Source: Culicoidibacter larvae (lineage in GTDB: Bacteria; Bacillota_I; Bacilli_A; Culicoidibacterales; Culicoidibacteraceae). Taken from it: DNA of 64,000 nt. Position numbers and translations under genes: made by a program. The stretch is taken from positions 124,001-188,000 of the forward strand of contig NZ_VBWP01000003.1 in the NCBI RefSeq assembly GCF_005771635.1, given 5' to 3'. The notes beneath the pieces are model-generated. The model did not search any database, was not told where the DNA came from, and was given only the letters and a program-made list of their open reading frames with translations. This document shows, in pieces, positions 17,601 to 25,738 of the stretch. The first letter of the stretch is position 1. Each line of letters opens with the position of its first letter.

Positions 17601-20600
17601 AAATACATTGCCGCATAGTTAGTAGCTGCAATCGTTGCAACATCAGTTGCCTGCATATCACTTAAGGCTGCCGTAGCATTAACAACTGTGCTATACGTAA
17701 TTTTATATGTAATCGGAACGGCTACATCTTCAGTTTTAATTAATGATAAAGCTTTAGTTGCTCCATTATCTTTATAACCTCTGATAATAATCCGTTGCAG
17801 CGCCTCATTATTTGTATTCGTATATGTACTCACATCATAAACTGCTTCATAAGTTGTTCCATCGCTGGCTACAAATGAGACTGGTTTAGTTGTATCAAGT
17901 GTTTCATATTTAGGCATAATGTCAACAACTTTATCAATATTCAATGGTACTAAACTATAGTTTTGCATACTGATTGTATAGTCATGACTCAATGCCGTTG
18001 AATCTACATTAATTGTTGGATTAGTCACTGCTTTGGTAATGTTTCCGAATAAAGCTTTACTGTTGGCAACTTTTACCGTTGCTAAACTATCCAATACAGT
18101 ATTAGTTGTTAAATCACCATCTTCGTCAATAGTGTCATCATAAACTTTTCCACCTTGTTTAAAGTTATTGATTTCTCCAGAACTTTCAACAAAGAATGCC
18201 TTTACTTGGTTGCTACGGTCTACCAGACGATCAGTGATAGGAATATCAGGGAAATCTGCTGACTCAGTATCAACAACTGCATTATAATCAACAAGAATCT
18301 TTTCACTCTTAGTCAATTTACCATCAACATAAGTTTGTCCAGGTAAAGCCTGCGAGTTTTTCAGCTTAACTGTAATAGTATTCTGACGATTGGCCGGATC
18401 AGCATTAAATGTATAATTTACAGTAAAGTCAGAGCTTGGGATTTCGACCCGACTCGTCTCTTTACCACTGCCATCAAGCTCAACACGATATACTTTCACT
18501 GAATTGTTTACATACTTCATGTTATTTGGTAAATAATCCACTAAGTTATTGAAGTGGACGATCATATTATCACGCGTATGATAATTGGCTACATCAATAC
18601 TATATTTTACTTGTTCTCCATTTACTAATTTAGCCGTATTAGAAGCAACTCCTGAACCGGTATCAACGCCAACTGCACTCTTAGCTACACTGACAATACC
18701 AGTTTTACCGGCAAAGCCATTAATAGTGATTTCACGACGCCCGGTTAATACTTCCATGTTAGCATTAGTCAAAGTAAACTGGTTAACAATCTTCTCATTA
18801 GGAATAACATTGTTATTGATTTTCATTGTATAGATAAGTCTTACTTCCTCACCAACTTTGATAGTGTTGGTTCCGAAGTCAACCACGAATTTATTGTTTA
18901 CTTCATCTAAAGTTACCTTGATTTGACTATCGTCAAATCCTGCTGGCGCCAATAGCACCCCCATATTTAATGGATTGCTGCTATTGAATTTAGCATAATT
19001 GACATAATTTGGACTGATACCATCCATACTGCTGTAAGGAAGCATCTTAGTACCATAATTATCATTGATGCTGATCGGTCCATCCCAATCATTATCTGAT
19101 TCATTTTTTACCAATAAAGTAAATGCAATAATATCTTGGGGAATTGGGTTTTCGGTCAATGTTGAACCAGATAAATTAGCCCAATCTTTATTACGGTTGT
19201 TATCAGTTAAACTAGGCGTAACCGGACCCCACCAGAACTCACCAATAGCCATAAGTTTACTTGTAGTTGAATACATTTTGAAAGTATTCCCAATTGTTTG
19301 TCCGGCTTTAAAATCATCATCAACTTTCATTGTATATGTGATTTTTAGTGATTGCCCCGGAGCAATCGCTAAACCGCCAGCTTTAAAGTTAAACTTCAGA
19401 TTCCCCATACCCGGAGCTACAGCATCCGTATCAGTTACACTTTGAAGTACTGATTGGTCGCCGTAAACTTGTGTTGGATTAGCTGGATCCCAAACAACTG
19501 CGTTAAGTGGTGCCGATGATAAATATTGCGCATCAATAGCTTTTGAAGATGCATTATCAGCAATTACTGTTGTTCCATCGTAAGCACTCAAGTTATATGT
19601 ATATGAATCGTCAATTGAACCAACATTCCAAGTTGCTGTATCTTTGTTCTCAACTGTAATAGTAAATAGAACTACTTCATTGTTCGTAGGCATAATTCCT
19701 GCACGTGATAGATTTTGACCATCTTTATTTTGTGAGAAACGCCCATTTGTATCTGTTGGTTTATCTTTATAGAAATAAAATTGACTCGATGTTTGCGTAT
19801 TAGTAATAACTTTATTACCATCATCAGGGTTTTTATATTTATATGTCATGTTAGCCGTATTATAAAATTTGCTGCCGTTTTTAGTTGCATCAATTTGACT
19901 AACAACTCGATATGACAATTGTGGTCCGGTTTTAATTTCAAAATTCGGATCAAGATTTTTAAAAGTATAAGTAATTGAAGTTACTTTATCTTGCATATCG
20001 TTTGGAATAGCAATATTCTGGCTGCTCGCCATTGCTGCGGCATCTAAGGTTTGCGTCAATGAAGTTCCATTTGAATAAGCAACTTTAATGGTTAATGATG
20101 CTGTCTCCAATTCTTTATTATCAGCCAACTTGTATACACCGGTAGTAAGGCGCACCGGTACAGTCTCTTCCTTATTATAACCGCCGGTTAAACCTTCAAC
20201 ATCACTGAAGACTAATTCATCTAAAGCATTTTTTTGATAATTCTTAAAACCTTGTCCCAATTGATATACGATAATATCATTTGGGTAGGCCGCTAATTTA
20301 TCGTTAGCTGTATTTGATGTTCCGGTAGCACCGATTCTAATAATCTTTTTAGTAAAAGTATTCTTCTCTTGTGTCTCATTACCGGTTTCCAATGTATTTT
20401 TAAAAGTGAAATTCACTTTAGGTGCGCCGGTTTGCGCTAAAGCCTGTGCCGTTGTGCCAATATTTTTGGCAGCAACTGCCGGCGTCACCGTATGCGCCGG
20501 ATCAACAGCTATTAAAGAAAATACTGGTGAAGTATCATTTGCATTTAAACCATACTCGGCAATGATTTTAGCAGTATCTAATTTTGCACCGCTAATATTC

Positions 20601-21673
20601 AAAGTGAATTGCGGGCTGTTCAACTCTTTAGTTGTATCCGCATTTTCGATCTTTTTAGTTAAAGTAAAGTCAGTAATAAAACCATTTTTAGAAGCATTAA
20701 CAATATAGTCAGTGCCTGCAACTAAAACTGCGCCATTACCATCCTTCATATTATCAGCAGTAATTTGCACCAATGGCGTGCCATCAGCAGCAAGCGGTAC
20801 TTGATAACGTTCTACAAAGTTGACTTCTTTAGCAAACGCTACCCCTAGCGTTCCGGCAGCATTTTTGCTACTGGTCGTATACCGGATTTTCATATCCGGA
20901 ACTGCTGCAGTACCACTTGAATTGAAAGTAGCTCCGGCAGTTACTGCTGCTGATACATTATTCCAATCAAACTTATCGCTACGCGCAACAATTTTGTTAG
21001 TTTTCAATTCACTAACGGTTTGCATTGTATCAGCATTATATGCTTGAATTGCAATCGGATATGCAGTACTGTCTGGCGTTATCCCGGTTGCAGATGGTGT
21101 TACATAAAATGAAAAACTCTTACCATCACCGGCACTCAGTTCGTTTTTGAAAATTGCCCATAGGTAATCTTTATTCGCATCTACGGTAGTATCATCGGGT
21201 CCTGCCGGTCCGCCAAAGATAAAGTCTACAACATCGTTTTGCGCAGCAATAAAGTTTGCGTTTTTCGGCAATTCAATACGGAACATCAACTGACGTGCGC
21301 CAATTGTTCCATTTGAACTCACCCCAAAACTTGTTCTAACCAAAACTTGTTGTCCACTCGGAATATCAATTGGATCTCCCAATTCACCAATATTTCCGGC
21401 TGCACTAAAGGCAATCCCCGCTAGGCCAACATTAATTGTTGACGCATTGCGAAGTTGCGCTCTGCGCGACTGATCACTCGTCGTGGTCGGATTATCAATT
21501 TGCTCCAACTCATCAGCCGGAGCCTCATTTGTATTCGTCTCATTGTCTGTTTCATTTTGTTCGGTCACAACATTATCATTACTAAATGCTGAAACCGCGT
21601 ATTCACCGATAAATCCGAAAGTATTTATAGCGATGAATGCAGCTAATAGCACGTGAAAAATTTTCTTTTTCAT
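14690..21673 (-). CDS. Giant LPXTG cell-wall-anchored adhesin-like surface protein, 2327 residues
   Basis: The N-terminus is a signal peptide (KKK, then FHVLLAAFIAINTFGFIG), followed by a Thr/Asn/Glu-rich linker. Most of the body (about 60-1800) is a series of DUF11-like, possibly isopeptide-bonded Ig-type domains with recurring strands such as FTITVENKDTATW, FTLLVKNESDNDW and YTISMQNYSLVPL. Residues about 1828-2280 hold three near-identical 115-residue Cna-B/SpaA-like repeats plus a divergent fourth. The C-terminus is a textbook sorting signal: LPTTG (about 2295-2299), hydrophobic helix, KRRK. It should be secreted and joined to peptidoglycan by sortase; no sortase gene lies in this window. 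ATG 21673 follows GAGGGGG. The likely role is adhesion to host or neighbour cells. Confidence 0.93.
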   Translation of the reverse strand: MKKKIFHVLLAAFIAINTFGFIGEYAVSAFSNDNVVTEQNETDNETNTNEAPADELEQIDNPTTTSDQSRRAQLRNASTINVGLAGIAFSAAGNIGELGDPIDIPSGQQVLVRTSFGVSSNGTIGARQLMFRIELPKNANFIAAQNDVVDFIFGGPAGPDDTTVDANKDYLWAIFKNELSAGDGKSFSFYVTPSATGITPDSTAYPIAIQAYNADTMQTVSELKTNKIVARSDKFDWNNVSAAVTAGATFNSSGTAAVPDMKIRYTTSSKNAAGTLGVAFAKEVNFVERYQVPLAADGTPLVQITADNMKDGNGAVLVAGTDYIVNASKNGFITDFTLTKKIENADTTKELNSPQFTLNISGAKLDTAKIIAEYGLNANDTSPVFSLIAVDPAHTVTPAVAAKNIGTTAQALAQTGAPKVNFTFKNTLETGNETQEKNTFTKKIIRIGATGTSNTANDKLAAYPNDIIVYQLGQGFKNYQKNALDELVFSDVEGLTGGYNKEETVPVRLTTGVYKLADNKELETASLTIKVAYSNGTSLTQTLDAAAMASSQNIAIPNDMQDKVTSITYTFKNLDPNFEIKTGPQLSYRVVSQIDATKNGSKFYNTANMTYKYKNPDDGNKVITNTQTSSQFYFYKDKPTDTNGRFSQNKDGQNLSRAGIMPTNNEVVLFTITVENKDTATWNVGSIDDSYTYNLSAYDGTTVIADNASSKAIDAQYLSSAPLNAVVWDPANPTQVYGDQSVLQSVTDTDAVAPGMGNLKFNFKAGGLAIAPGQSLKITYTMKVDDDFKAGQTIGNTFKMYSTTSKLMAIGEFWWGPVTPSLTDNNRNKDWANLSGSTLTENPIPQDIIAFTLLVKNESDNDWDGPISINDNYGTKMLPYSSMDGISPNYVNYAKFNSSNPLNMGVLLAPAGFDDSQIKVTLDEVNNKFVVDFGTNTIKVGEEVRLIYTMKINNNVIPNEKIVNQFTLTNANMEVLTGRREITINGFAGKTGIVSVAKSAVGVDTGSGVASNTAKLVNGEQVKYSIDVANYHTRDNMIVHFNNLVDYLPNNMKYVNNSVKVYRVELDGSGKETSRVEIPSSDFTVNYTFNADPANRQNTITVKLKNSQALPGQTYVDGKLTKSEKILVDYNAVVDTESADFPDIPITDRLVDRSNQVKAFFVESSGEINNFKQGGKVYDDTIDEDGDLTTNTVLDSLATVKVANSKALFGNITKAVTNPTINVDSTALSHDYTISMQNYSLVPLNIDKVVDIMPKYETLDTTKPVSFVASDGTTYEAVYDVSTYTNTNNEALQRIIIRGYKDNGATKALSLIKTEDVAVPITYKITYSTVVNATAALSDMQATDVATIAATNYAAMYLPEGTSLTITGTSATSKNTTDDVAGNDWDSNPDTAVRYQTSAPVNVTSNYISPFVSIQAQKVYTSGSGSSETYGEYKAGVTTVNPGDIVAWKVNLGNSNQTNTQTIQAGAKLIVTLPSGVTYKGYSLDATGNEVIPAFVDATPEQKTDASGNTVLIWTVKQDIPKATTNLTFTIRTATMENQYATYGATAYFIPLQSHEQYFYHSMLNTANEHKTYSYDDQWTNISQFIPALSNDVHLVKSVTQMDVYGELGLSSWFELADQTKQATPSTITSRSAGDRIMDLSSRDDLTRFTMRINVEKTENGFKDIVMINRLPSINDTNSLDAKARGSEAAVRLVGNGSFNAVILDNATNAVKQTLVENTDYVVEYFFGAVDAQFTTADWNGTADSSRWLTEADALAAGKSTEEATAFRVHMIDPNFKLENLSSLAVSYDAKLNDYKVGGKVATNSFGYSGRIGNSIVVMAEPLALSLRAPVLKDRAVVTKILDDKRTTPTVTSFSMDLVGKDSSNVEQYRETITIDATTMMDANNDGIPEGWSGSDTFYELPLGLKYSLEEPAITGFETPTYTVTPEVQTDGTTVWNLTVVNKPVLKDTVTVTKVLDDKRPAPAVTSFSMDIVGKDSSNVEKYRQTITMDTDTMIDANNDGVPEGWTDTEIFNNLPLGLTYSVEEPAIAGFETPVYNVSSAVQNNNGEKLWTITVTNKPVLKDAVTVIKVLDDQCLTPKMTSFEMDIVGKDSSDVEQYRQTITMNTDTMTDADGDGVPESWTDTEVFNNLPYGLTYSVEEPAIEDYEAPLYQVTSTVVNNNNEKMWTITVTNKPTKYDDVTIIGTIIEPETQVSGFSLFNSKTMNVELVKYDSDTNEELERTAYALNLAHDGTVTWNGSTEEPKLVHGFNYDLEVLGLEGYTVSQTNDMEVKDYGNSWTLTATATRNPSPVTPELPTTGDDSATIGLAIGAIVLLAGTGLVAIKRRK
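15160..16190 (-). repeat. Three tandem ~345-bp repeats encoding Cna-B-like stalk domains
   Basis: Each unit of about 115 codons starts near VLKD.VTV.KVLDD and contains MDIVGKDSSNVE.YRQTI, DANNDGVPEGWTDTE, LPLGLTYSVEEPAI and a closing WTITVTNKP. Units begin near 16190, 15845 and 15498; a divergent fourth unit follows from about 15156. Such repeats can expand or contract by recombination. Confidence 0.85.
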
Positions 21674-21738
21674 TGCGAATAACCCCCTCTTAAATTTTAA
21701 ATCGAACCCCCATATTTCACCATAGGAGCATCCCTATA

Positions 21739-21766
21739 ATTATAGTTCAAAATCATACTATCACAA
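21739..21766 (-). promoter_or_regulatory. Promoter of the adhesin gene
   Basis: Minus strand TTGTGA (21766-21761), a 16-base spacer, TATAAT (21744-21739). A short hairpin ATAGG/CCTAT (21721-21736) follows in the leader. Confidence 0.6.
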
Positions 21767-21859
21767 CAAAAAAGGAGTATCAGCCTTATTTCATATTTTC
21801 CAAAAAAAACATATTTGTGGTATCCATTAATTGATTTTTTTATTCCTTGGTTCAAACGC

Positions 21860-21900
21860 AAAAATAACAGCCGAAATCCCAGAGAAATTTCGGCTGTTAT
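21860..21900 (-). terminator. Terminator of the alpha/beta hydrolase gene
   Basis: Perfect 14-bp stem ATAACAGCCGAAAT/ATTTCGGCTGTTAT, with a U run on the minus strand. Confidence 0.92.
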
Positions 21901-21912
21901 CTAAATTTTTTC

Positions 21913-22755
21913 CTATGTATTTAAGAAGTGCTCCACAGCTTGGGTAAAAGCTTCTTTTTGATTGACTACAAACAAATGGTCAGCATCCGGGAATGGCACT
22001 AATTCGGCTTTGCCAGGGATATTTGCAGCAATATATTCAGCTGTTTTAGGACTGAAAAGTGACCCCGGTTCAGCATAGAACACCGCAGTTGGCACTAGAA
22101 CTTTGCTAAGGACATTGCGGTAATCAGCTTTATATAGTGCGTTCCAGTATGTCCAAAGAACATCCGGAGCTGCTTTACGCCGGAAAGCAAAAATTCTCGA
22201 AAGCCAGCGGAAGTAATATGGCGCAGTTTTATAATGACCGCTGCGGTTAACCACTTGATACATAAAATCACCATAAAAGACATTAAAGTGGTCAGGCAGC
22301 AAACTCTTTTGGTACTTAAACATGGCTGCATTAAATGCACCTTTATAAAGTCCCATATCCCAGCTATCATCATTTTTCATTCGTGGACTAATATCGGCAA
22401 TAATAAGTTTTTTCAAATACTGAGTACCAAATTGTTCAACATAACTAAAAATAACTGCTCCGCCCATTGACCAACCAACTAAAGCAACATCCTTTAATTC
22501 TAAATGTTCAATTAACTCATGTACATCATGAGCAGCCTGAGCAACAGTAAATCCTGAGCTTGCTTTGGATTTACCATGACCTCGCAAATCTAAAGCAATA
22601 CAACGAAATCCCCGCTGGCTCAATGCTTTCATCGGTTCACTATAATCTTTCAAACTGCTGCCCCAGCCATGAATAAAAATAATTGGCTTGCCAACTTTAC
22701 TATCAATATAGTTAATACTTGTGCCATCGGCAGTCTGAAAAAGATTGTTTGGCAT
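21913..22755 (-). CDS. Alpha/beta-hydrolase-fold enzyme
   Basis: 280 residues with the complete fold signature: oxyanion-hole strand IIFIHGWGSS (about residue 26), nucleophile elbow VGWSMGGA (Ser about 95), acid in the C-terminal half, and catalytic His in DADHLFVV (about 262). A helical cap of roughly 90 residues lies between. These are cytosolic esterases, lipases or C-C hydrolases; the substrate cannot be named. ATG 22755 has GAAGGTGA upstream. It is monocistronic, divergent from hflX. Confidence 0.83.
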   Translation of the reverse strand: MPNNLFQTADGTSINYIDSKVGKPIIFIHGWGSSLKDYSEPMKALSQRGFRCIALDLRGHGKSKASSGFTVAQAAHDVHELIEHLELKDVALVGWSMGGAVIFSYVEQFGTQYLKKLIIADISPRMKNDDSWDMGLYKGAFNAAMFKYQKSLLPDHFNVFYGDFMYQVVNRSGHYKTAPYYFRWLSRIFAFRRKAAPDVLWTYWNALYKADYRNVLSKVLVPTAVFYAEPGSLFSPKTAEYIAANIPGKAELVPFPDADHLFVVNQKEAFTQAVEHFLNT

Positions 22756-22874
22756 ACAAAATCACCTTCATCGTTCAATTTCCTTTATTATATCATTTTT
22801 ATGAGAAATTTCTTGCAAAAACATACTCTTCACCGAACAAAAGTGAATAAGTTACTTTTGTGTTGTATCCTTGC

Positions 22875-22903
22875 TTGCGCTAATACCGGTGCCATGTTAC
22901 AAT
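22875..22903 (+). promoter_or_regulatory. Promoter of the hflX leader
   Basis: TTGCGC, a 17-base spacer, TACAAT; transcription would begin about 10 bases later, just before the leader-peptide ribosome site. Confidence 0.65.
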
Positions 22904-22927
22904 AAATACGATTTTAAAACGTAAGGA

Positions 22928-23210
22928 GGTATCGGTTCATGTATTATTGGCAGATCTATTTATCACTATAACTAAGTGCTTCATCTCATATGAGATGTTG
23001 GTATGAGCCTGCCTTTTCCGATACCATTTTTTAGACTTGTGACGCACTTATTTCCGGTTGTCATCCAACTGGTGCTCGTGCGTCTTTTTAATTGAATTGT
23101 GTCCGTCAGTCTCAAGTATTGCCGCTTTGGTTCAGAAGTGCCGCCCCGTTGAAGCGGTGCTTTTGACCCCGGCTTGCTAAACAGTGGCACCGCCATCCTA
23201 TGAAGCACTT
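22928..23210 (+). promoter_or_regulatory. Structured attenuator leader of hflX
   Basis: The leader holds several competing stems. GGTATCGG (22928-22935, on the leader-peptide ribosome site) can pair with CCGATACC (23018-23025). The weaker TGGTAT/ATACCA (22999-23004 and 23021-23026) uses the same 3' strand, and both end at a U6 run. A second terminator-like stem GACGCAC/GTGCGTC with U5 is at 23041-23089. A third, AAGTGCCGC/GCGGTGCTT (23136-23162), competes with GCGGTGC/GCACCGC (23154-23193). An 11-base outer pairing joins 22974-22984 to 23200-23210. This fits ribosome-controlled attenuation, as known for the Listeria hflXr leader; the mechanism here is inferred. Confidence 0.65.
22939..22971 (+). 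CDS. hflX leader peptide, 10 codons (MYYWQIYLSL)
   Basis: An ATG preceded at nine bases by a perfect AAGGAGG and ended by TAA. It is the first ORF after the hflX promoter and is rich in aromatic residues. The strong ribosome site and position immediately before a set of terminator-like hairpins make it a likely regulatory peptide: ribosome stalling on it could change which stems form and let RNA polymerase reach hflX. It is too short for homology to be meaningful. Confidence 0.6.
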   Translation: MYYWQIYLSL

Positions 23211-23241
23211 CTATCTTACTACTTTACAGGAGGACTTTTTT

Positions 23242-24489
23242 ATGGAACAAAAAGCTATAATTGTTGGTGTGCAATTAGATAATAACACTGAATTTTATTA
23301 TTCAATGGAGGAACTGGCAAACCTTGCCGATGCCTGCGATATTGCTGTTGTCGGTGAATTAACCCAGAAACTTGATCGCATTCACCCTACCCATTATTTT
23401 GGTGCCGGGAAAGTCGAAGAACTTCGACTTGTGATAGATCAAAACGATGCTAATCTAGTGATTTGCAACGATGAACTTTCACCTTCACAGCTTCGTAATC
23501 TGGAGCGCGAACTAGAAGTTAAAATTGTCGATCGGACAATTTTAATTTTAGATATTTTTGGTGCACGCGCCAAAACTAAAGAAGCGCAACTTCAAGTTGA
23601 AGTTGCCGAACTACAGTACATGCTGCCACGCCTGGTCGGCCTGCGTGCTTCGCTCGGCCGCCAGGGTGGCGGCGTCGGCCTCGCCAACCGTGGATCCGGC
23701 GAGAAAAAAATCGAGTTGGACCGTCGCCGAATTGAAGACAAAATTGCTTTACTCAATCGCGAACTGGAGCACATTGTCAACCACCGCCACACCCAGCGGA
23801 AACAACGCAAGAAAAATGAATTACCAATTGTTTCAATTGTCGGCTACACCAATGCTGGTAAGTCAACATTAATGAATGCTGCGGTTGATCGTTTCAGTGA
23901 AGATAAAAAGCACGTCTTCGAAAAAGACATGCTTTTCGCAACCTTGGATACATCAGTACGTAAAATATCTTTCACCGATAACAAAACATTTCTGCTTAGT
24001 GACACGGTCGGCTTCGTCAGCAAACTGCCGCATCACCTGGTGCGCGCCTTTCGCTCAACTTTAGAAGAAGTCATCGAAGCTGACCTCTTGCTGCACGTTG
24101 TTGACTTCAGCCAGCCGGAGTATCTGCAAATGATTGATATTACCAATCAAGTACTCGGCGAACTCGGAGCTGATAACATTCCGACTATCTACGTATATAA
24201 CAAATGTGACTTAGTACAAAGTGAAATTCCGAGAATTGAAGGCAACAACATTTATCTTTCTGCCAAAAGTCAAATCGGTATTGAGGAATTAATGGATATG
24301 ATTCGCAAGGAAATCTTCAAAGATTATCGTCAAGTTCGATTCCAAATCCCTTTTTCAGAAGGCCAGATCGTATCATACTTTAATGATCATGCTCATGTTA
24401 TCTCAACTGAATACAATGCTAATGGCAGTGAAATCTTAGTTGAATGTAAATTAAGCGACATTGAAAAATATAAAGAATATTTATTGTAG
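23242..24489 (+). CDS. hflX: HflX ribosome-splitting GTPase
   Basis: 415 residues. The N-terminal HflX domain (about 1-180) has the motif THYFGAGKVEE and the glycine-rich GLANRGSGEKKIELDRR. The G domain follows with G1 GYTNAGKST (about 200), G3 DTVGF, G4 NKCD and G5 SAKS. HflX binds stalled 70S ribosomes and splits them during heat or antibiotic stress. The true start is ATG 23242, with AGGAGG upstream. An earlier in-frame ATG at 23200 has no ribosome site and lies in a leader stem. Expression is probably set by the leader peptide and hairpins before it. Confidence 0.93.
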   Translation: MEQKAIIVGVQLDNNTEFYYSMEELANLADACDIAVVGELTQKLDRIHPTHYFGAGKVEELRLVIDQNDANLVICNDELSPSQLRNLERELEVKIVDRTILILDIFGARAKTKEAQLQVEVAELQYMLPRLVGLRASLGRQGGGVGLANRGSGEKKIELDRRRIEDKIALLNRELEHIVNHRHTQRKQRKKNELPIVSIVGYTNAGKSTLMNAAVDRFSEDKKHVFEKDMLFATLDTSVRKISFTDNKTFLLSDTVGFVSKLPHHLVRAFRSTLEEVIEADLLLHVVDFSQPEYLQMIDITNQVLGELGADNIPTIYVYNKCDLVQSEIPRIEGNNIYLSAKSQIGIEELMDMIRKEIFKDYRQVRFQIPFSEGQIVSYFNDHAHVISTEYNANGSEILVECKLSDIEKYKEYLL

Positions 24490-24496
24490 AAAAGCG

Positions 24497-24530
24497 AAAA
24501 GGCAAGGACACGAGGTCCTTGCCTTTTTTA
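24497..24530. terminator. Bidirectional terminator after hflX
   Basis: Perfect 13-bp stem AAAAGGCAAGGAC/GTCCTTGCCTTTT between converging genes. Confidence 0.92.
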
Positions 24531-24839
24531 TTTACTCAAAATAATCGTCTGCGGATGCATTTTATCATACTTCAATTCAATAATATCGCCGATGATAAAC
24601 GGCGTAACTTCGCCGAGATTGGTATTTTTTTGATGATAGCTAGTCTCAATTTTCTGACTGCCAACATAAAATATAACCCCTATTTCGCGCGTTTTTTTAT
24701 GCTCAGTTACCGAACGGATTTTCCCTACGGTTACAATCCCGCTTTTTTCAACAAAACTGCCGCGAAAAGTTATTCGTGCTACATAAGCAATGATTAATGC
24801 CAAGGCAGTTATTAATAAGCCACTAGTTAAGTAAATCAT
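24528..24839 (-). CDS. Small membrane-anchored protein of unknown function (DUF3592-like layout)
   Basis: 103 residues: one N-terminal transmembrane helix (LTSGLLITALALIIAYVA), then a soluble beta-rich domain beginning VEKSGIVTVGKI and ending in DIIELKYDKMHPQTIIL. The helix followed by a small beta domain with a repeated G.V..G/V..VTEHKK pattern resembles DUF3592 proteins, but the match is loose. ATG 24839 follows GGAGG. It is monocistronic and converges on hflX. Role unknown. Confidence 0.6.
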   Translation of the reverse strand: MIYLTSGLLITALALIIAYVARITFRGSFVEKSGIVTVGKIRSVTEHKKTREIGVIFYVGSQKIETSYHQKNTNLGEVTPFIIGDIIELKYDKMHPQTIILSK

Positions 24840-24891
24840 GTTGTTCCTCCAAACTATCTTATTATACCGAAAAGCGTATGGAAGAACAAGG

Positions 24892-24928
24892 AAAAACAGC
24901 GGCGCCCGGTTGGAGCGCCGCTGTTTTT
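24892..24928 (-). terminator. Terminator of the PadR-DUF1700-DUF4097 operon
   Basis: Perfect stem AAAAACAGCGGCGC/GCGCCGCTGTTTTT after the stop at 24934. Confidence 0.92.
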
Positions 24929-24933
24929 AAATT

Positions 24934-25737
24934 TTACTCATCAGCCCAGTCAATGTTGCCAATGCCACTTTTCAATTTATTTTGTTCAATTGTTGTGCCG
25001 TTTAGGTCAAGATTACCGATTCCTAATGATCCGGTAAGGATGTTTAATTTTGAATCAGTGATGTAAATATTTCCGATTCCAGCATCAATAGTGCTAGTTC
25101 CTGAAACAGTGATGTTTTCAAAACTTTGATTGCCGATACCACCACGGATTTTCAGCGTTTCTGCAGTAAGCCCGATAATATCGATATTGCCGACACCGCC
25201 AGTAATTGAAGCGTTGTTATCAACGGTAATATTTTCCATTGTTGTGTTACCTACACCAGACTCTAATTTTAGATTTTCTAGTGATAAACCACTGATTGTC
25301 ATATTCCCAACGATGTCTGACGACGAGAAGTATGTTAAAGTTTTTGGTACGGTAATTGTTAATGTCCCGGCATGATTCCATTTAAAGAAGTTGAATTTAA
25401 ATCCACCGTTGATAATACCCATTCCAATGGTTGGGTCACTTTTTAATTCAAGGGTTTTTGTTGCTTCATTATATTTTGTAGTAATATCACTATACCCGTC
25501 ATATTGAACATGAACATCTTTAACATCAGCTGCAATTATCTCTACGTTATCAACTAATTTTGAAACTTCCAAAGTTTCAACATTAGCAAAGTTATCATCA
25601 ATTGTACGTATACTGCTTGGATTAATACCCGATCCAGAAAGCGCCATTGCTGTACATACGATAAACAGAATAATCGTTACTGGTAATGTAATCGCTAATG
25701 TAATTCCTAAAATACGATTTAATCTTTTTTGTTGCAT
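24934..25737 (-). CDS. DUF4097-type membrane-anchored beta-helix protein
   Basis: 267 residues. An N-terminal transmembrane anchor (ILGITLAITLPVTIILFIV) is followed by an extracytoplasmic repeat-rich domain in which short turns G(V/I)GN recur about every 20 residues (ESGVGNTT, TGGVGNID, RGGIGNQS, DAGIGNIY, GSLGIGNLD, KSGIGNID), typical of the DUF4097 right-handed beta-helix. It starts one base after the DUF1700 stop. PadR-DUF1700-DUF4097 modules are common in Firmicutes and thought to respond to envelope conditions; exact function unknown. Confidence 0.82.
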   Translation of the reverse strand: MQQKRLNRILGITLAITLPVTIILFIVCTAMALSGSGINPSSIRTIDDNFANVETLEVSKLVDNVEIIAADVKDVHVQYDGYSDITTKYNEATKTLELKSDPTIGMGIINGGFKFNFFKWNHAGTLTITVPKTLTYFSSSDIVGNMTISGLSLENLKLESGVGNTTMENITVDNNASITGGVGNIDIIGLTAETLKIRGGIGNQSFENITVSGTSTIDAGIGNIYITDSKLNILTGSLGIGNLDLNGTTIEQNKLKSGIGNIDWADE

Positions 25738-25738
25738 A

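Noticed and set aside
14925-20708. Several plus-strand ORFs of 60-126 codons opposite the adhesin gene
   Set aside because: They are shadows of repetitive Thr/Asn-rich coding sequence without start signals.
23183-23195. T-box-like string GTGGCACCGC in the hflX leader
   Set aside because: There is no specifier loop or terminator pairing with it downstream; it pairs with GCGGTGC upstream instead, and hflX is not an amino-acid gene.
23200-23241. Upstream ATG giving HflX an extra 14 residues
   Set aside because: No ribosome site precedes it, it lies in a leader pairing strand, and AGGAGG sits before ATG 23242.
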